A stretch of DNA of 64,000 nucleotides, taken from Flavobacterium gyeonganense. GTDB lineage: Bacteria; Bacteroidota; Bacteroidia; Flavobacteriales; Flavobacteriaceae. Under the pieces are notes generated by a model. The model was given only the letters and a program-made list of their open reading frames with translations. It was not told the origin of the DNA and ran no database searches. A program made the position numbers and the translations under genes. Numbering within the stretch: position 1 is the stretch's first letter; each line of letters begins with the position of its first letter. Location: contig NZ_CP121112.1 in the NCBI RefSeq assembly GCF_029625295.1, positions 1,736,001 to 1,800,000 on the forward strand, read 5' to 3'. Shown in pieces: positions 20,058 to 29,048 of this stretch.

Positions 20058-20095
20058 TGCCTTCATTTTATATTTTTAAGAATAAAATGAAGGCA
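20058..20095 (-). terminator. Terminator of gdhA
   Basis: A perfect 14-bp stem (20058-20071 with 20082-20095) with a 10-nt loop lies 23 bases past the gdhA stop on the minus strand. The T-run after it is weak. Confidence 0.65.
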
Positions 20096-20117
20096 CTCTT
20101 TAAAATCTAAATAAAAG

Positions 20118-21464
20118 CTATACTACTCCCTGAGCAAGCATCGCATCGGCGACTTTAACAAAGCCGGCAATATTAGCTCCTTTTACGTAGTTTACATATC
20201 CATCTTCTTCAGCGCCATATTTTTTACACTGATTGTGAATTCCAACCATTATTTCTTTTAGTCTCAAATCCACTTCTTCACTTGTCCAGTTTAGGCGAAT
20301 AGAATTTTGGGTCATTTCTAATCCGGATGCAGCAACTCCACCCGCATTTGCCGCTTTTCCCGGAGCAAAAAGGACCTTATTATCTAAGAACAATTTAATT
20401 GCATCTAACGTAGAAGGCATGTTTGCAGCCTCGGTTACACACAGAACACCATTATCAATAAGCTTTTTTGCATCTTCACCATTCAATTCATTTTGAGTGG
20501 CACATGGAATAGCGATATCCACTTTTACTTCCCAGGGACTTTTCCCTTTATAGAAAACAGCATTGGGATATTTCTCTAAATATCTTTCTGCCCTGTTGTC
20601 TCCAGTTGCCCGCATTTCCAGCATGTGATCAATTTTTTCTCCAGAAATCCCTTCTTCATCATAAATGTAACCGTCAGGACCAGAAATTGTAACTACTTTC
20701 CCTCCAAGCTCATTTACTTTTAAAGCAACACCCCAGGCAACATTTCCAAACCCTGAAATAGCCACTATTTTTCCTTTTATTTCATGACCAATAGTACGAA
20801 GCATTTGATCCGTAAAATATACTACTCCATAACCTGTCGCTTCTGGTCTGATTAATGATCCCCCATAAGCCAGACCTTTTCCGGTCAAAACACCGGTAAA
20901 TTCATTTCTGATTCTTTTATACTGACCAAATAAGTATCCTATTTCCCTGGCGCCAACACCAATATCCCCAGCAGGTACATCCAGATCCGGGCCGATATGC
21001 CTACATAATTCTGTCATGAATGATTGACAAAAACGCATAATTTCACCATCAGATTTTCCTTCAGGATCAAAATCTGAACCTCCTTTTCCTCCTCCCATTG
21101 GCAAAGTTGTCAGACTGTTCTTAAAAACCTGCTCAAAAGCCAAAAATTTCAAAACAGAAAGATTTACTGTGTGATGAAATCTGATTCCGCCTTTATAAGG
21201 ACCAATTGCTGAATTCATCTGAATTCGAAAACCTCTGTTTACAATAATTTCCCCCTTATCATCTACCCATGGAACCCTAAAAATTATGGATCGTTCGGGT
21301 TCTGCTATTCTAAGAAGTAAGTTTTTTCCATCGTATTTTTTTTGTTCAGCTATAAACGGAATTACTGTTTCTGCGAACTCTCTGACGGCCTGAAGAAATT
21401 CAGGTTCATTTGGATTTTTTGACTCTACAAGAGCCATAAACTCATTTATTTTTTGCTTCATCAT
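20118..21464 (-). CDS. gdhA: NADP-specific glutamate dehydrogenase
   Basis: Reductive amination of 2-oxoglutarate to glutamate. Family motifs: VNRGFRIQMNSAIGPYKGGI, the substrate-lysine segment TLPMGGGKGGSDFDP, DVPAGDIGVGAREIGYLFG and the nucleotide-binding fold VAISGFGNVAWGVALK. The length (448 aa) and the insertion pattern match hexameric small-subunit GDH of the NADP (anabolic) type. The ATG at 21464 is chosen; MMKQ has a second Met at codon 2. It is monocistronic with its own terminator. Confidence 0.95.
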   Translation of the reverse strand: MMKQKINEFMALVESKNPNEPEFLQAVREFAETVIPFIAEQKKYDGKNLLLRIAEPERSIIFRVPWVDDKGEIIVNRGFRIQMNSAIGPYKGGIRFHHTVNLSVLKFLAFEQVFKNSLTTLPMGGGKGGSDFDPEGKSDGEIMRFCQSFMTELCRHIGPDLDVPAGDIGVGAREIGYLFGQYKRIRNEFTGVLTGKGLAYGGSLIRPEATGYGVVYFTDQMLRTIGHEIKGKIVAISGFGNVAWGVALKVNELGGKVVTISGPDGYIYDEEGISGEKIDHMLEMRATGDNRAERYLEKYPNAVFYKGKSPWEVKVDIAIPCATQNELNGEDAKKLIDNGVLCVTEAANMPSTLDAIKLFLDNKVLFAPGKAANAGGVAASGLEMTQNSIRLNWTSEEVDLRLKEIMVGIHNQCKKYGAEEDGYVNYVKGANIAGFVKVADAMLAQGVV

Positions 21465-21785
21465 TTTGAAATAAATTATGCTTACAAATCATTTATTTGT
21501 ACAATTAAATAAGAAAACCTCATTAAGAAAACGTTTTCGTTATCCATAACAAAGGTAAAGCAAAATCAATTTGAAAATTATCTTTTATAACAATTTTACG
21601 AGAATTATATATTTTTCAAACAAATTTAAAATTCTCATTTACAAAAATTACATTACAGCCTAAACTGAATATTATGATTAACTTTTTAAGTGTTTTTATA
21701 GTTATTTTTTAATTGCCTAATTAATTATTTTAAAGTCGATTATGTTTTTTATATATTTGCCCATGATTTGAAAGCCGAAAAACTC
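21465..21785. promoter_or_regulatory. Divergent intergenic region gdhA / beta-barrel gene
   Basis: About 320 bases, very AT-rich, between the gdhA start (minus) and the next gene (plus). A TATATTTG -7 element at 21752-21759 fits the plus-strand gene, giving a short leader before the ATG at 21786; no TTG is well placed upstream. No clear gdhA promoter or other feature is seen, apart from AACGTTTT-like half palindromes near 21530. Confidence 0.5.
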
Positions 21786-22571
21786 ATGTTCAAGCAAATA
21801 GCCTTAACTTTTTTTACAATATTTGGTATTACCACGGTATCAAATGCACAATTAGCCTACGAAATTGGATTCTTTGCCGGACCAGTAGCTTTTCAGTCTG
21901 ATTACGGACAAAGACACGATGAATCTACTAATATCGGAAATACCGGATTTGGAATTGGTGCGGTTCACTGGATCAACTTTTCATCCGCTGCTAATGGCAA
22001 TGAATATTTTAATGAACACTTTAAAGTTCGTTCTGAAATTTCTTTTTCTCATACCAACTTTCAGCATTATGGAAAATGGATTGAAGGCAAGCCATCTGCC
22101 GGGAAAGAAAAACTAAAAGCAATGAGTGGAAAAACCAGTATGCTTAATATTGGAGCTCAAATAAATTACTCTCCCTTCATGACGATTCATGAATTCGAAA
22201 AACATGTAGGCAGTTTTTATCCTTATTTAAGTGTTGGTGCTATGGCAAGTTACTATGACACTAAAGCGAATTCTTCTCTTGGCCCATTAGGATCGCCAGC
22301 AACAACTTTTGACAAGTATTTAGTACCATCAGACGGGCATAAATATGGTTTTGCATCCGAAAACGGCATTGCATTTTCTCTTCTTCTTGGAGTTGGGGTA
22401 CAATATAAATTGGATGAAATGAACGATTTGCTGTTTGAAGTACGCTATCAGGGATTCAATTCTGACTGGATTGATGGATTAAATCCGAACCGGGATCTTT
22501 ACAAAGAAAACAAAGCAAATGATTCGCAAGTGTGGTTTAATTTTGGATATTCCCACTATTTAGAATTCTAA
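21786..22571 (+). CDS. Predicted outer-membrane beta-barrel protein (THC0290_0291-like)
   Basis: Start chosen at MFKQIALTFFTIFGITTVSNAQ (21786), a complete signal peptide; an earlier in-frame ATG at 21768 would add six residues. The mature part has alternating hydrophobic/aromatic strands and ends in an aromatic strand (WFNFGYSHYLEF), typical of outer-membrane beta-barrels. It resembles a Flavobacteriaceae-specific family annotated as THC0290_0291; its function is unknown. 261 aa. Monocistronic; it shares a bidirectional terminator with metB. Confidence 0.75.
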   Translation: MFKQIALTFFTIFGITTVSNAQLAYEIGFFAGPVAFQSDYGQRHDESTNIGNTGFGIGAVHWINFSSAANGNEYFNEHFKVRSEISFSHTNFQHYGKWIEGKPSAGKEKLKAMSGKTSMLNIGAQINYSPFMTIHEFEKHVGSFYPYLSVGAMASYYDTKANSSLGPLGSPATTFDKYLVPSDGHKYGFASENGIAFSLLLGVGVQYKLDEMNDLLFEVRYQGFNSDWIDGLNPNRDLYKENKANDSQVWFNFGYSHYLEF

Positions 22572-22594
22572 AAGCAATAATAATATTAAAATAC

Positions 22595-22622
22595 AAACCC
22601 CAATTCTTTCGTGTTGGGGTTT
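22595..22622. terminator. Bidirectional terminator
   Basis: A 9-bp stem (AAACCCCAA, 22595-22603, with 22614-22622) and a 10-nt loop sit between two convergent genes that end at 22571 and 22629. The T-run is good on the plus strand (22620-22630); the minus side has a weaker one. Confidence 0.8.
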
Positions 22623-22628
22623 TGTTTT

Positions 22629-23771
22629 TTATGATAAAGCTTGTTCTAAATCCGCTATTAAATCTTCAGCATCTTCAATGCCTACACTTAGACGCACCAA
22701 GTCATCTGTAATTCCAACCTCAGCTCTTTTATCTGCCGGAATAGATGCATGGGTCATTAAAGCCGGATGATTCGCCAATGATTCTACTCCTCCTAAAGAT
22801 TCAGCTAAAGTAAATACCTTAAGTTTCTCTAAAAAAACAATTGAATCCTCTTTTCTACCTGAAGTGAAAGTAAAAGACACCATTCCACCAAAAGCTTTCA
22901 TTTGTTTTTTAGCAATTTCATGAAACGGATGACTTTCTAATCCAGGATAATAAACGGTTTGAATTTTTGGATGGTTACTTAAAAATTCAACCACTTTTTC
23001 TCCGTTTTCACAATGTCTCTGAACTCTTAATGAAAGTGTTTTTATTCCTCTTAAAACCAGAAAACTATCCATTGGTCCTAATGTTGCACCGGTTGCAAAT
23101 TGCTGGAAATGTAGTTGTTCACCCAAAGCTTCATCTTTCACAATTAAGGCTCCGGCAATAACATCTGAATGGCCTCCTAAATATTTGGTTGCTGAATGCA
23201 TTACGATATCAGCACCTAAATCAAGTGGTTTTTGCAAATAAGGTGTTGCAAAAGTATTGTCTACCGCCAGCCAGATTTTATTTTGTTTTGTGATTTTGGC
23301 GATTTCCTCAATATCGGCCAGCTTCATTAAAGGATTTGTTGGCGTTTCTACCCAGATTAACTTGGTGTTTTCATTGATCAAAGATTTCAGTTTTGCAATA
23401 TCAGTCATATCAACAAAATGGAATTTAATTCCCGAGTCTTTGTAAATTCTGGAGAACATTCTATAAGTTCCTCCATACAAATCATCCATAGCAATTACTT
23501 CATCACCTGCTTTAAATGATCTCAGGATACAATCCGTAGCCGCTAAACCCGATGAAAATGCAAGTCCGCGGGTACCATTCTCAATACTTGCCAATGCATT
23601 TTCTAAAGCCGTTCTTGTAGGATTTGAGGCACGGCTATACTCATAATCACCCAATGGCTTACCCGGACTTGTCTGAACATATGTTGAGGTCTGATACACC
23701 GGAGGCATAACAGCTCCTGTAGCCGGATCATGATGCTGACCTCCATGGATCACTTTTGTATTGAATTTCAT
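22629..23771 (-). CDS. metB: Cystathionine gamma-synthase-type trans-sulfuration enzyme
   Basis: PLP enzyme of the Cys/Met metabolism family; most likely makes cystathionine from an acylated homoserine and cysteine. Motifs: YEYSRASNPTRTALENALAS, GLAFSSGLAAT, WVETPTNPLMKLADI, and the PLP-lysine segment HSATKYLGGHSDVIAG. 380 aa, normal. Cystathionine gamma-lyase (metC/mccB type) is close in sequence and cannot be fully excluded. Monocistronic. Confidence 0.87.
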   Translation of the reverse strand: MKFNTKVIHGGQHHDPATGAVMPPVYQTSTYVQTSPGKPLGDYEYSRASNPTRTALENALASIENGTRGLAFSSGLAATDCILRSFKAGDEVIAMDDLYGGTYRMFSRIYKDSGIKFHFVDMTDIAKLKSLINENTKLIWVETPTNPLMKLADIEEIAKITKQNKIWLAVDNTFATPYLQKPLDLGADIVMHSATKYLGGHSDVIAGALIVKDEALGEQLHFQQFATGATLGPMDSFLVLRGIKTLSLRVQRHCENGEKVVEFLSNHPKIQTVYYPGLESHPFHEIAKKQMKAFGGMVSFTFTSGRKEDSIVFLEKLKVFTLAESLGGVESLANHPALMTHASIPADKRAEVGITDDLVRLSVGIEDAEDLIADLEQALS

Positions 23772-23876
23772 ATAGTTATAAATTTTAAATACTTAATACT
23801 TTCACAAATTTACTTTTAAATTTATTCAAATCCAGATACAACTTCTTACCTTTAAGTATAATTAACACTTTTTAAG

Positions 23877-24620
23877 ATGAAACTTTATTGTCTTCTGGCC
23901 GCGGTGCTCCTATTACTAACAGGCTGCACAAAAACATTAACTTTTGAAAATGAGGTATTTGAAAAAGAATCTAAAATACCGTGCAAAAAAGACTGTCCTA
24001 AAATTACAATCGAAGTGCCAATTGCAAAAAATATTCCTGTTGTAGCTGACAGTATTAATAAAAAGATATTAGGTGTTTTAAAAGACATTGTTTATTTCGG
24101 AGAAAAACCTTCAGAAGTTAAAGATTATAAAAGCCTGGTTGATTCTTTTATTGGTTCTTATGAAGAAATGCATAAAAAATTCCCAACTGAAACATTCGGC
24201 TGGGAAGCTAAAGTGAAAGGAAATATTGAATATCAATCCGATCAGATTTTAAACATTAAACTGGATCACTATACTTTTACAGGCGGTGCTCACGGATATC
24301 AGGGCTTTCGTTCGCTTCTATTTAATCCTGATACCGGAAAAACCATTTTTAGCGATGAATTATTTAAAAACGAAAAGGAGTTTAAGGCTTTCGCCGAAAA
24401 AGAGTTCCGAAAAAAATATAAAATACCGGCTAAAGCGAACATAAATGCAACAGGATTGATGTTCGAAAAAGATGTTTTTCAATTGCCTCAAAATATATTT
24501 TACACTGAGGAAGGCCTGTTACTATATTACAATTCGTATGAAACAGCTTCCTATGCGGATGGTCCAAAAGAGATTTTGTTCCCGTATGAACAGATAAGTA
24601 AATATTTAAAATTCAAATGA
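23877..24620 (+). CDS. DUF4163/DUF3298 lipoprotein
   Basis: Lipoprotein signal peptide with lipobox LLTGC (Cys about 17). The N-terminal half is a DUF4163-type domain (strand-rich, PVVADSINKKILGVLKD). The C-terminal half is DUF3298 with the hallmark YTFTGGAHGYQGFRSLLFNPDTGK and an ending like LLLYYNSYETASYADGP. This architecture is shared with RsiV-type and heat-shock-related envelope proteins; the enzymatic role is unknown. 247 aa. No partner gene is adjacent. Confidence 0.85.
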   Translation: MKLYCLLAAVLLLLTGCTKTLTFENEVFEKESKIPCKKDCPKITIEVPIAKNIPVVADSINKKILGVLKDIVYFGEKPSEVKDYKSLVDSFIGSYEEMHKKFPTETFGWEAKVKGNIEYQSDQILNIKLDHYTFTGGAHGYQGFRSLLFNPDTGKTIFSDELFKNEKEFKAFAEKEFRKKYKIPAKANINATGLMFEKDVFQLPQNIFYTEEGLLLYYNSYETASYADGPKEILFPYEQISKYLKFK

Positions 24621-24656
24621 TTAAGTCATATCACAACAGTAAATCTCTGCAGAAGA

Positions 24657-25796
24657 TTACTGAACATCATATTTCATTTTACGTAAAACCCGTAATGATT
24701 CCTTAAAAGAAAGATATATTTGGCTAAACGGTTTTAAAAGTAATTTGGCATCAATAAGTTTTTGTTTGGCTTCGTCAAAACCATTCAGATAACAAATCAT
24801 AAAAGTGGAAGGCAGGTTTTCTAAATCTTTTAATTCACGCTCTGACAAAGCAAAACCATTTTGCAGTTTTTGAAGCAATGCAATATTCGAATTGTAAATA
24901 TGAAAAAGCATTCGTCTATTGAATTCCGGAGGCTGAAAAAGCATTTGACGGTCAATTTTATAATATCCGTTGTCAAAAAAATGTATAGTTTGCTTTTCTA
25001 GTGGATAATAACTGGTTTTATCGTTTAAACCCAGAGGAACATATTCGGTTATGGTAAAAGTATCATCATCAAAAACAATTGTAACAACATCCTGAGCCGA
25101 ATAAAAAAGCTTGATCTGTTCATTTATCAATTCAATATCTACCCGCGAGAGAAAGGTTTTATCTCTGGATTTTTTTGGTACTCCGGCCCAGCAGATAACA
25201 AACAATTCTTTAAAAACACGATATTTTGGAGACATATCTTTATGCCTGAAATTCATAAAATCGAATACACCGTCAAGCGTATACTGGATACTGTTTCGGG
25301 AACTATTTTCGATTCCGATAACTGTTTCGGTATTCTGATAATTTTTTTCAATTTCACCTTCTACAGGAACCGAATTGCTTCCCCGTCTAATAAAAATACT
25401 ATTGGCCGGAATAGTATGAATTCCTTTTTTGAAAGATGAAATCTGGCTTTTGGGCTTAATCGTAACCAGTCCAATCACCTTATCTTTTGGAAGATTGGGG
25501 AAAGGCACATTTTCGTACTGAATTTTAGGCGGATTTTCCAGAAAAGCATTGACAAGATTCTGAATCCGACTATCATCAAAGAAATCATCGCCCACAATTT
25601 CGTTATCATGATCTTCAACACCAACAACTATATAAGAATTATTGGCAGGGTTTGAATTTGACAAAGCGCAGATATGTTTCAGAAACTTTCCTTTTCCTTC
25701 GCGTGAATGCAGATTCAACTGCCTTTTTTTGTCATAAAAACTGCTCTCGTCATTATGAGCAAGCAGGTTTTTTATTAAAAGGCGTTTATTGATCAT
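24657..25796 (-). CDS. AlbA_2 (Schlafen-type) domain protein
   Basis: The N-terminal about 130 residues match the AlbA_2 / divergent AAA_4 putative nucleic-acid-binding domain: FLKHICALSNSNPANNSYIV, VVGVEDHDNEIVG, and SIFIRRGSNSVP. The C-terminal 240 residues are a conserved but uncharacterised region in Flavobacteriaceae. 379 aa, no signal peptide or membrane segment, so cytoplasmic. Many such proteins are annotated simply as ATP-binding protein, but no Walker motif is visible. Function unknown. Confidence 0.7.
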   Translation of the reverse strand: MINKRLLIKNLLAHNDESSFYDKKRQLNLHSREGKGKFLKHICALSNSNPANNSYIVVGVEDHDNEIVGDDFFDDSRIQNLVNAFLENPPKIQYENVPFPNLPKDKVIGLVTIKPKSQISSFKKGIHTIPANSIFIRRGSNSVPVEGEIEKNYQNTETVIGIENSSRNSIQYTLDGVFDFMNFRHKDMSPKYRVFKELFVICWAGVPKKSRDKTFLSRVDIELINEQIKLFYSAQDVVTIVFDDDTFTITEYVPLGLNDKTSYYPLEKQTIHFFDNGYYKIDRQMLFQPPEFNRRMLFHIYNSNIALLQKLQNGFALSERELKDLENLPSTFMICYLNGFDEAKQKLIDAKLLLKPFSQIYLSFKESLRVLRKMKYDVQ

Positions 25797-25990
25797 TTTC
25801 GCTGATTATTTTTTGCCACAAATTGCACTAATTTTCACAAATTTTTATTTTTAAACACATAGAATCATAGATTATTACAACCTATAAAAGGCGTTTCACT
25901 TTTTCTAAATACACATAGCTATGTGAATTGATGCAAATGAAATACCATTAAGATAAAGCAAAACTATGTTTCTATGTGTTAAAAAATCTT
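25797..25990. repeat. Dispersed repeat-like intergenic palindromes
   Basis: The gap holds near-matching inverted arms TTAAACACATAGAATCATAG (25851-25870) and 25964-25982, with a perfect 14-bp palindrome CACATAGCTATGTG (25912-25925) between them. A TTTGCCACAAATTGCACTAA stretch lies at 25812-25831. The pattern looks like a Flavobacterium intergenic repeat rather than a gene. Confidence 0.6.
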
Positions 25991-26746
25991 CTAAATATTT
26001 TTCTTAACAATTGTTGAAGAGGCCTGAGCCGTGCTCATCACGATTAAATCAGCTATATTGACATGATAAGGTCTTGAAACTACAAAATGAATAATTTCGG
26101 CTATATCTTCTGCTTTCAGAGGATCAAAACCTTTGTAAACATTTGAAGCTCTTTCGGTATCTCCTTTAAAACGTACTTCACTAAATTCTGTTTCAACCAA
26201 ACCCGGATGTATTCCGCTTACTTTAATTTTGTGTGGGTTCAAATCCATTCGCATTCCCTGAGTAATAGCATCCACAGCATGTTTTGATCCGCAGTATACA
26301 TTCCCATTCGGATAAACCTCTTTTCCGGCTGTTGAACCAATGTTGATAATGTGTCCCGATTCCCTTTCAATCATTTGCGGAATAATAGCTTTCGAAACAT
26401 ATAAAAGTCCTTTTACATTGATATCAATCATGGCATCCCAATCATCAATATCACCATTCTGAATTGGATCTAATCCGTGTGCATTCCCTGCATTATTAAT
26501 TAAAACGTCAATATTCGAAAAATATTCCGGTAAGGAATTTATACTTTCAAAAACAGCATTTTTATCCCTGACATCAAAAGACAAAGAATGTACCTCAGTA
26601 TATCCTGAAAGTTCTTTTTCGAGTTCGCTTAATCGTTCTTTACGCCTTCCGCAAATGATAATTTTATAATGATTTCGTGCAAAAATCTGAGCTGTTGCCT
26701 TCCCAATTCCGCTTGTAGCACCGGTAATTAAAACTGTTTTTTTCAT
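25991..26746 (-). CDS. SDR-family NAD(P)-dependent oxidoreductase
   Basis: Classical short-chain dehydrogenase, probably YdfG-like (NADP-dependent L-allo-threonine/serine dehydrogenase). Start chosen at MKKTVLITGATSGIGKATA (26746), because the upstream seven codons precede the Rossmann strand. Motifs: TGATSGIG cofactor loop, CGRR favouring NADPH, NNAG, catalytic Ser in INIGSTAG and the YCGSKHA variant of YxxxK. 251 aa. The next gene upstream, an aldo/keto reductase, is in the same direction but 120 bases away. Confidence 0.87.
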   Translation of the reverse strand: MKKTVLITGATSGIGKATAQIFARNHYKIIICGRRKERLSELEKELSGYTEVHSLSFDVRDKNAVFESINSLPEYFSNIDVLINNAGNAHGLDPIQNGDIDDWDAMIDINVKGLLYVSKAIIPQMIERESGHIINIGSTAGKEVYPNGNVYCGSKHAVDAITQGMRMDLNPHKIKVSGIHPGLVETEFSEVRFKGDTERASNVYKGFDPLKAEDIAEIIHFVVSRPYHVNIADLIVMSTAQASSTIVKKNI

Positions 26747-26821
26747 CCTGACTATATGTTTTGCCATAAATTAAACAACTTTCATTTATTGAAAACTCCA
26801 TTTTAATTTGTGACAACTATT

Positions 26822-26835
26822 TTCGCTTAAGCGAA
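26822..26835. promoter_or_regulatory. Perfect 14-bp palindrome upstream of the SDR gene
   Basis: TTCGCTTAAGCGAA is a perfect palindrome with no loop, 75 bases upstream of the SDR start and 33 bases past the aldo/keto reductase stop. It looks more like an operator than a terminator. Confidence 0.35.
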
Positions 26836-26867
26836 TTTTACTTCTGTTATGTTTATAAATTATTATT

Positions 26868-27740
26868 TTAAAGCAACTCTTCTCCCCTGCTTTCAGTCCA
26901 TATTGCAAACCAGTCTTCCTTATCCATTTCAAGTTCTACTGCTTTCATCAATGATTGAATTCTGGCGACATTTACAGTTCCTGCAACCGGAATCACTTTT
27001 GCCGGATGTTTTAAAATCCATGCTAATAAAAGTGTATCAGATCCTAAATGATATTTTTCTACTAATGTCGAAAGTAATTTCTTCAGACGACGTGTTTGTT
27101 GACTATCTTCCCTAAAAACAGTACCCAGCGGATTCCATGCCAACGGACGGATTCCGTGTATTTGTGCATAATCAAAAGTCCCATCTGTCATTGGCTCAAA
27201 ATTCGTAGCTGAGAATTGTACTGAATGATAACTAACATCTGTTTTCTGACGAATTAACTCAACTTGTGAATTGCTGAAATTCCCAACACCGAAATCAATG
27301 ATTTTCCCTTCTGTTTTTAGCTTTTCAACCGCTTCAGCAATTTCATCAGCCTGCATTAACGGACTTGGTCTTTGCAGTAAAAAAACATCGATATAATCTG
27401 TTTTTAATTTTTTCAGGGATTCTTCTGCTGACCAGATTATATATTCTTTAGAATGTTCATAATGCCTGACTTTATTATTACGGTTTTCGGTAACCATCTG
27501 AATACCGCATTTGGTAATTAACTGCAATTTTTCGCGAGAAATTTTACTGTCATGAAGTGCTTTTCCAAAATCTGCTTCGGTGGTGTAATCTCCGTAAATA
27601 TCGGAGTGGTCAAAACTAGTAATTTTGTTTTCGATACAGAGCTGTATCATGCTTTCCATTTCTTTTGATGTAAGATTTTTATCCCAAACTCCCCAATTCC
27701 TAACCCCTGAAATTACAGGTGATAATAAAGTTTTGCTCAT
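26868..27740 (-). CDS. Aldo/keto reductase
   Basis: NADPH-dependent TIM-barrel oxidoreductase, YdhF-like. Catalytic residues visible: Asp/Tyr in TSFDHSDIYGDYTTEADFG (Asp and Tyr), Lys in LQLITKCGI, and a basic loop HYEHSKEYI in place of the usual His pattern. Cofactor-binding stretch: WILKHPAKVIPVAGTVNVAR. 290 aa, within family range. Substrate cannot be told. Confidence 0.88.
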   Translation of the reverse strand: MSKTLLSPVISGVRNWGVWDKNLTSKEMESMIQLCIENKITSFDHSDIYGDYTTEADFGKALHDSKISREKLQLITKCGIQMVTENRNNKVRHYEHSKEYIIWSAEESLKKLKTDYIDVFLLQRPSPLMQADEIAEAVEKLKTEGKIIDFGVGNFSNSQVELIRQKTDVSYHSVQFSATNFEPMTDGTFDYAQIHGIRPLAWNPLGTVFREDSQQTRRLKKLLSTLVEKYHLGSDTLLLAWILKHPAKVIPVAGTVNVARIQSLMKAVELEMDKEDWFAIWTESRGEELL

Positions 27741-27963
27741 GTTTTGTTGTATTATTTTTAGTAATAATGATGTCTGCTTACAGCATAATCACCAAAGTTC
27801 TTAAAAATATAAAAATAGATTCACAATTCGTCCTTAAAATTAGGGTTTTGGTCGAAGTTTTAACCATTTTTTAACATCTTACTTCTTAAAAAATATTCAA
27901 TTTGCACTCTCAAAAATCAGGTATAAAAATCACAAGTTTTAAAAGGTTTTTAAAAATATTTAT

Positions 27964-28968
27964 ATGGAAGAAAATACAACGACTTTAGACATTAGAGCGA
28001 TAAATGAAAAAATTGAGAGAGAAAGTGCTTTTATAGACCTTCTTACAATGGAAATGAACAAAGTTATTGTGGGCCAGAAACACATGGTCGAGCGTTTATT
28101 AATCGGGCTATTAGGACAAGGGCATATTTTACTGGAAGGTGTTCCTGGTTTAGCAAAAACTTTGGCGATTAATACTTTATCACAAGCAGTTCAGGGTTCT
28201 TTCAGCCGTATCCAGTTTACGCCGGATTTATTACCTGCCGATGTTATCGGAACCATGATTTACAACATTAAAGCAAACGAATTCTCTATTAAAAAGGGGC
28301 CAATTTTTGCTAACTTCGTACTTGCCGATGAGATCAACCGTGCTCCTGCCAAAGTTCAGTCTGCACTTTTGGAAGCAATGCAGGAAAAACAGGTTACAAT
28401 TGGAGATACCACTTTTAAGCTTGATCGTCCGTTTTTAGTATTGGCTACTCAGAATCCTGTTGAACAGGAAGGAACTTATCAGCTTCCTGAAGCTCAAGTT
28501 GACCGTTTCATGCTGAAAACCGTTATAGATTATCCAAAAATTGACGAAGAGCGCTTTGTAATTCGCCAAAACCTAAAAGGAAGTTACGAAAAAGTAAATC
28601 CGGTAGTTTCTGTAGAACAAATTCTGCGTGCACAGGAAGCCGTTCGTGAAGTTTACATGGACGAAAAAATCGAAAAATATATCTTAGATATCATCTTTGC
28701 TACCCGTTATCCGGAAAAGTATAAACTAGCCGACTTAAAACCGCTTATCAGTTTTGGAGCATCACCACGTGGAAGTATCAATTTAGCCAATGCGGCAAAA
28801 TGTTATGCATTCATCAAACGCCGTGGATATGTAATTCCAGAGGATGTTCGTGCTGTTGTACATGACGTACTTCGTCACAGAGTTGGAATAACGTATGAAG
28901 CTGAGGCTGAAAACATTACTTCTGTAGACATTATCAACAAAATCGTAAACGAGATTGAGGTACCTTAA
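27964..28968 (+). CDS. MoxR-family AAA+ ATPase
   Basis: First gene of the Bat operon. MoxR ATPases act as chaperones that help mature von Willebrand A proteins encoded beside them. Walker A GVPGLAKT (about residue 60), Walker B VLADEINRAP, sensor 1 LVLATQNPVEQEGTYQLPEA and C-terminal RYPEKYKLADLKPLISFGAS sensor 2 region. 334 aa, normal. It is followed by DUF58, two vWA proteins and the Bat proteins, the classical context. Confidence 0.92.
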   Translation: MEENTTTLDIRAINEKIERESAFIDLLTMEMNKVIVGQKHMVERLLIGLLGQGHILLEGVPGLAKTLAINTLSQAVQGSFSRIQFTPDLLPADVIGTMIYNIKANEFSIKKGPIFANFVLADEINRAPAKVQSALLEAMQEKQVTIGDTTFKLDRPFLVLATQNPVEQEGTYQLPEAQVDRFMLKTVIDYPKIDEERFVIRQNLKGSYEKVNPVVSVEQILRAQEAVREVYMDEKIEKYILDIIFATRYPEKYKLADLKPLISFGASPRGSINLANAAKCYAFIKRRGYVIPEDVRAVVHDVLRHRVGITYEAEAENITSVDIINKIVNEIEVP

Positions 28969-28975
28969 AAATTTG

Positions 28976-29040
28976 TTTCAAGTTTCAAGTTTCAGGTTGT
29001 TGCAAGACAAACTTGAAACTTTTAAACTTTAAACTTTAAA
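28976..29040. repeat. TTTCAAGTTTCAGG-type repeat and inverted repeat
   Basis: The gap between moxR and DUF58 consists of GTTTCAAGTTTCAAGTTTCA, then its near inverse AACTTGAAACTTTTAAACTT. The same unit fills 43468-43600. It can form a hairpin inside the operon mRNA. Confidence 0.6.
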
Positions 29041-29048
29041 CAAATAGA

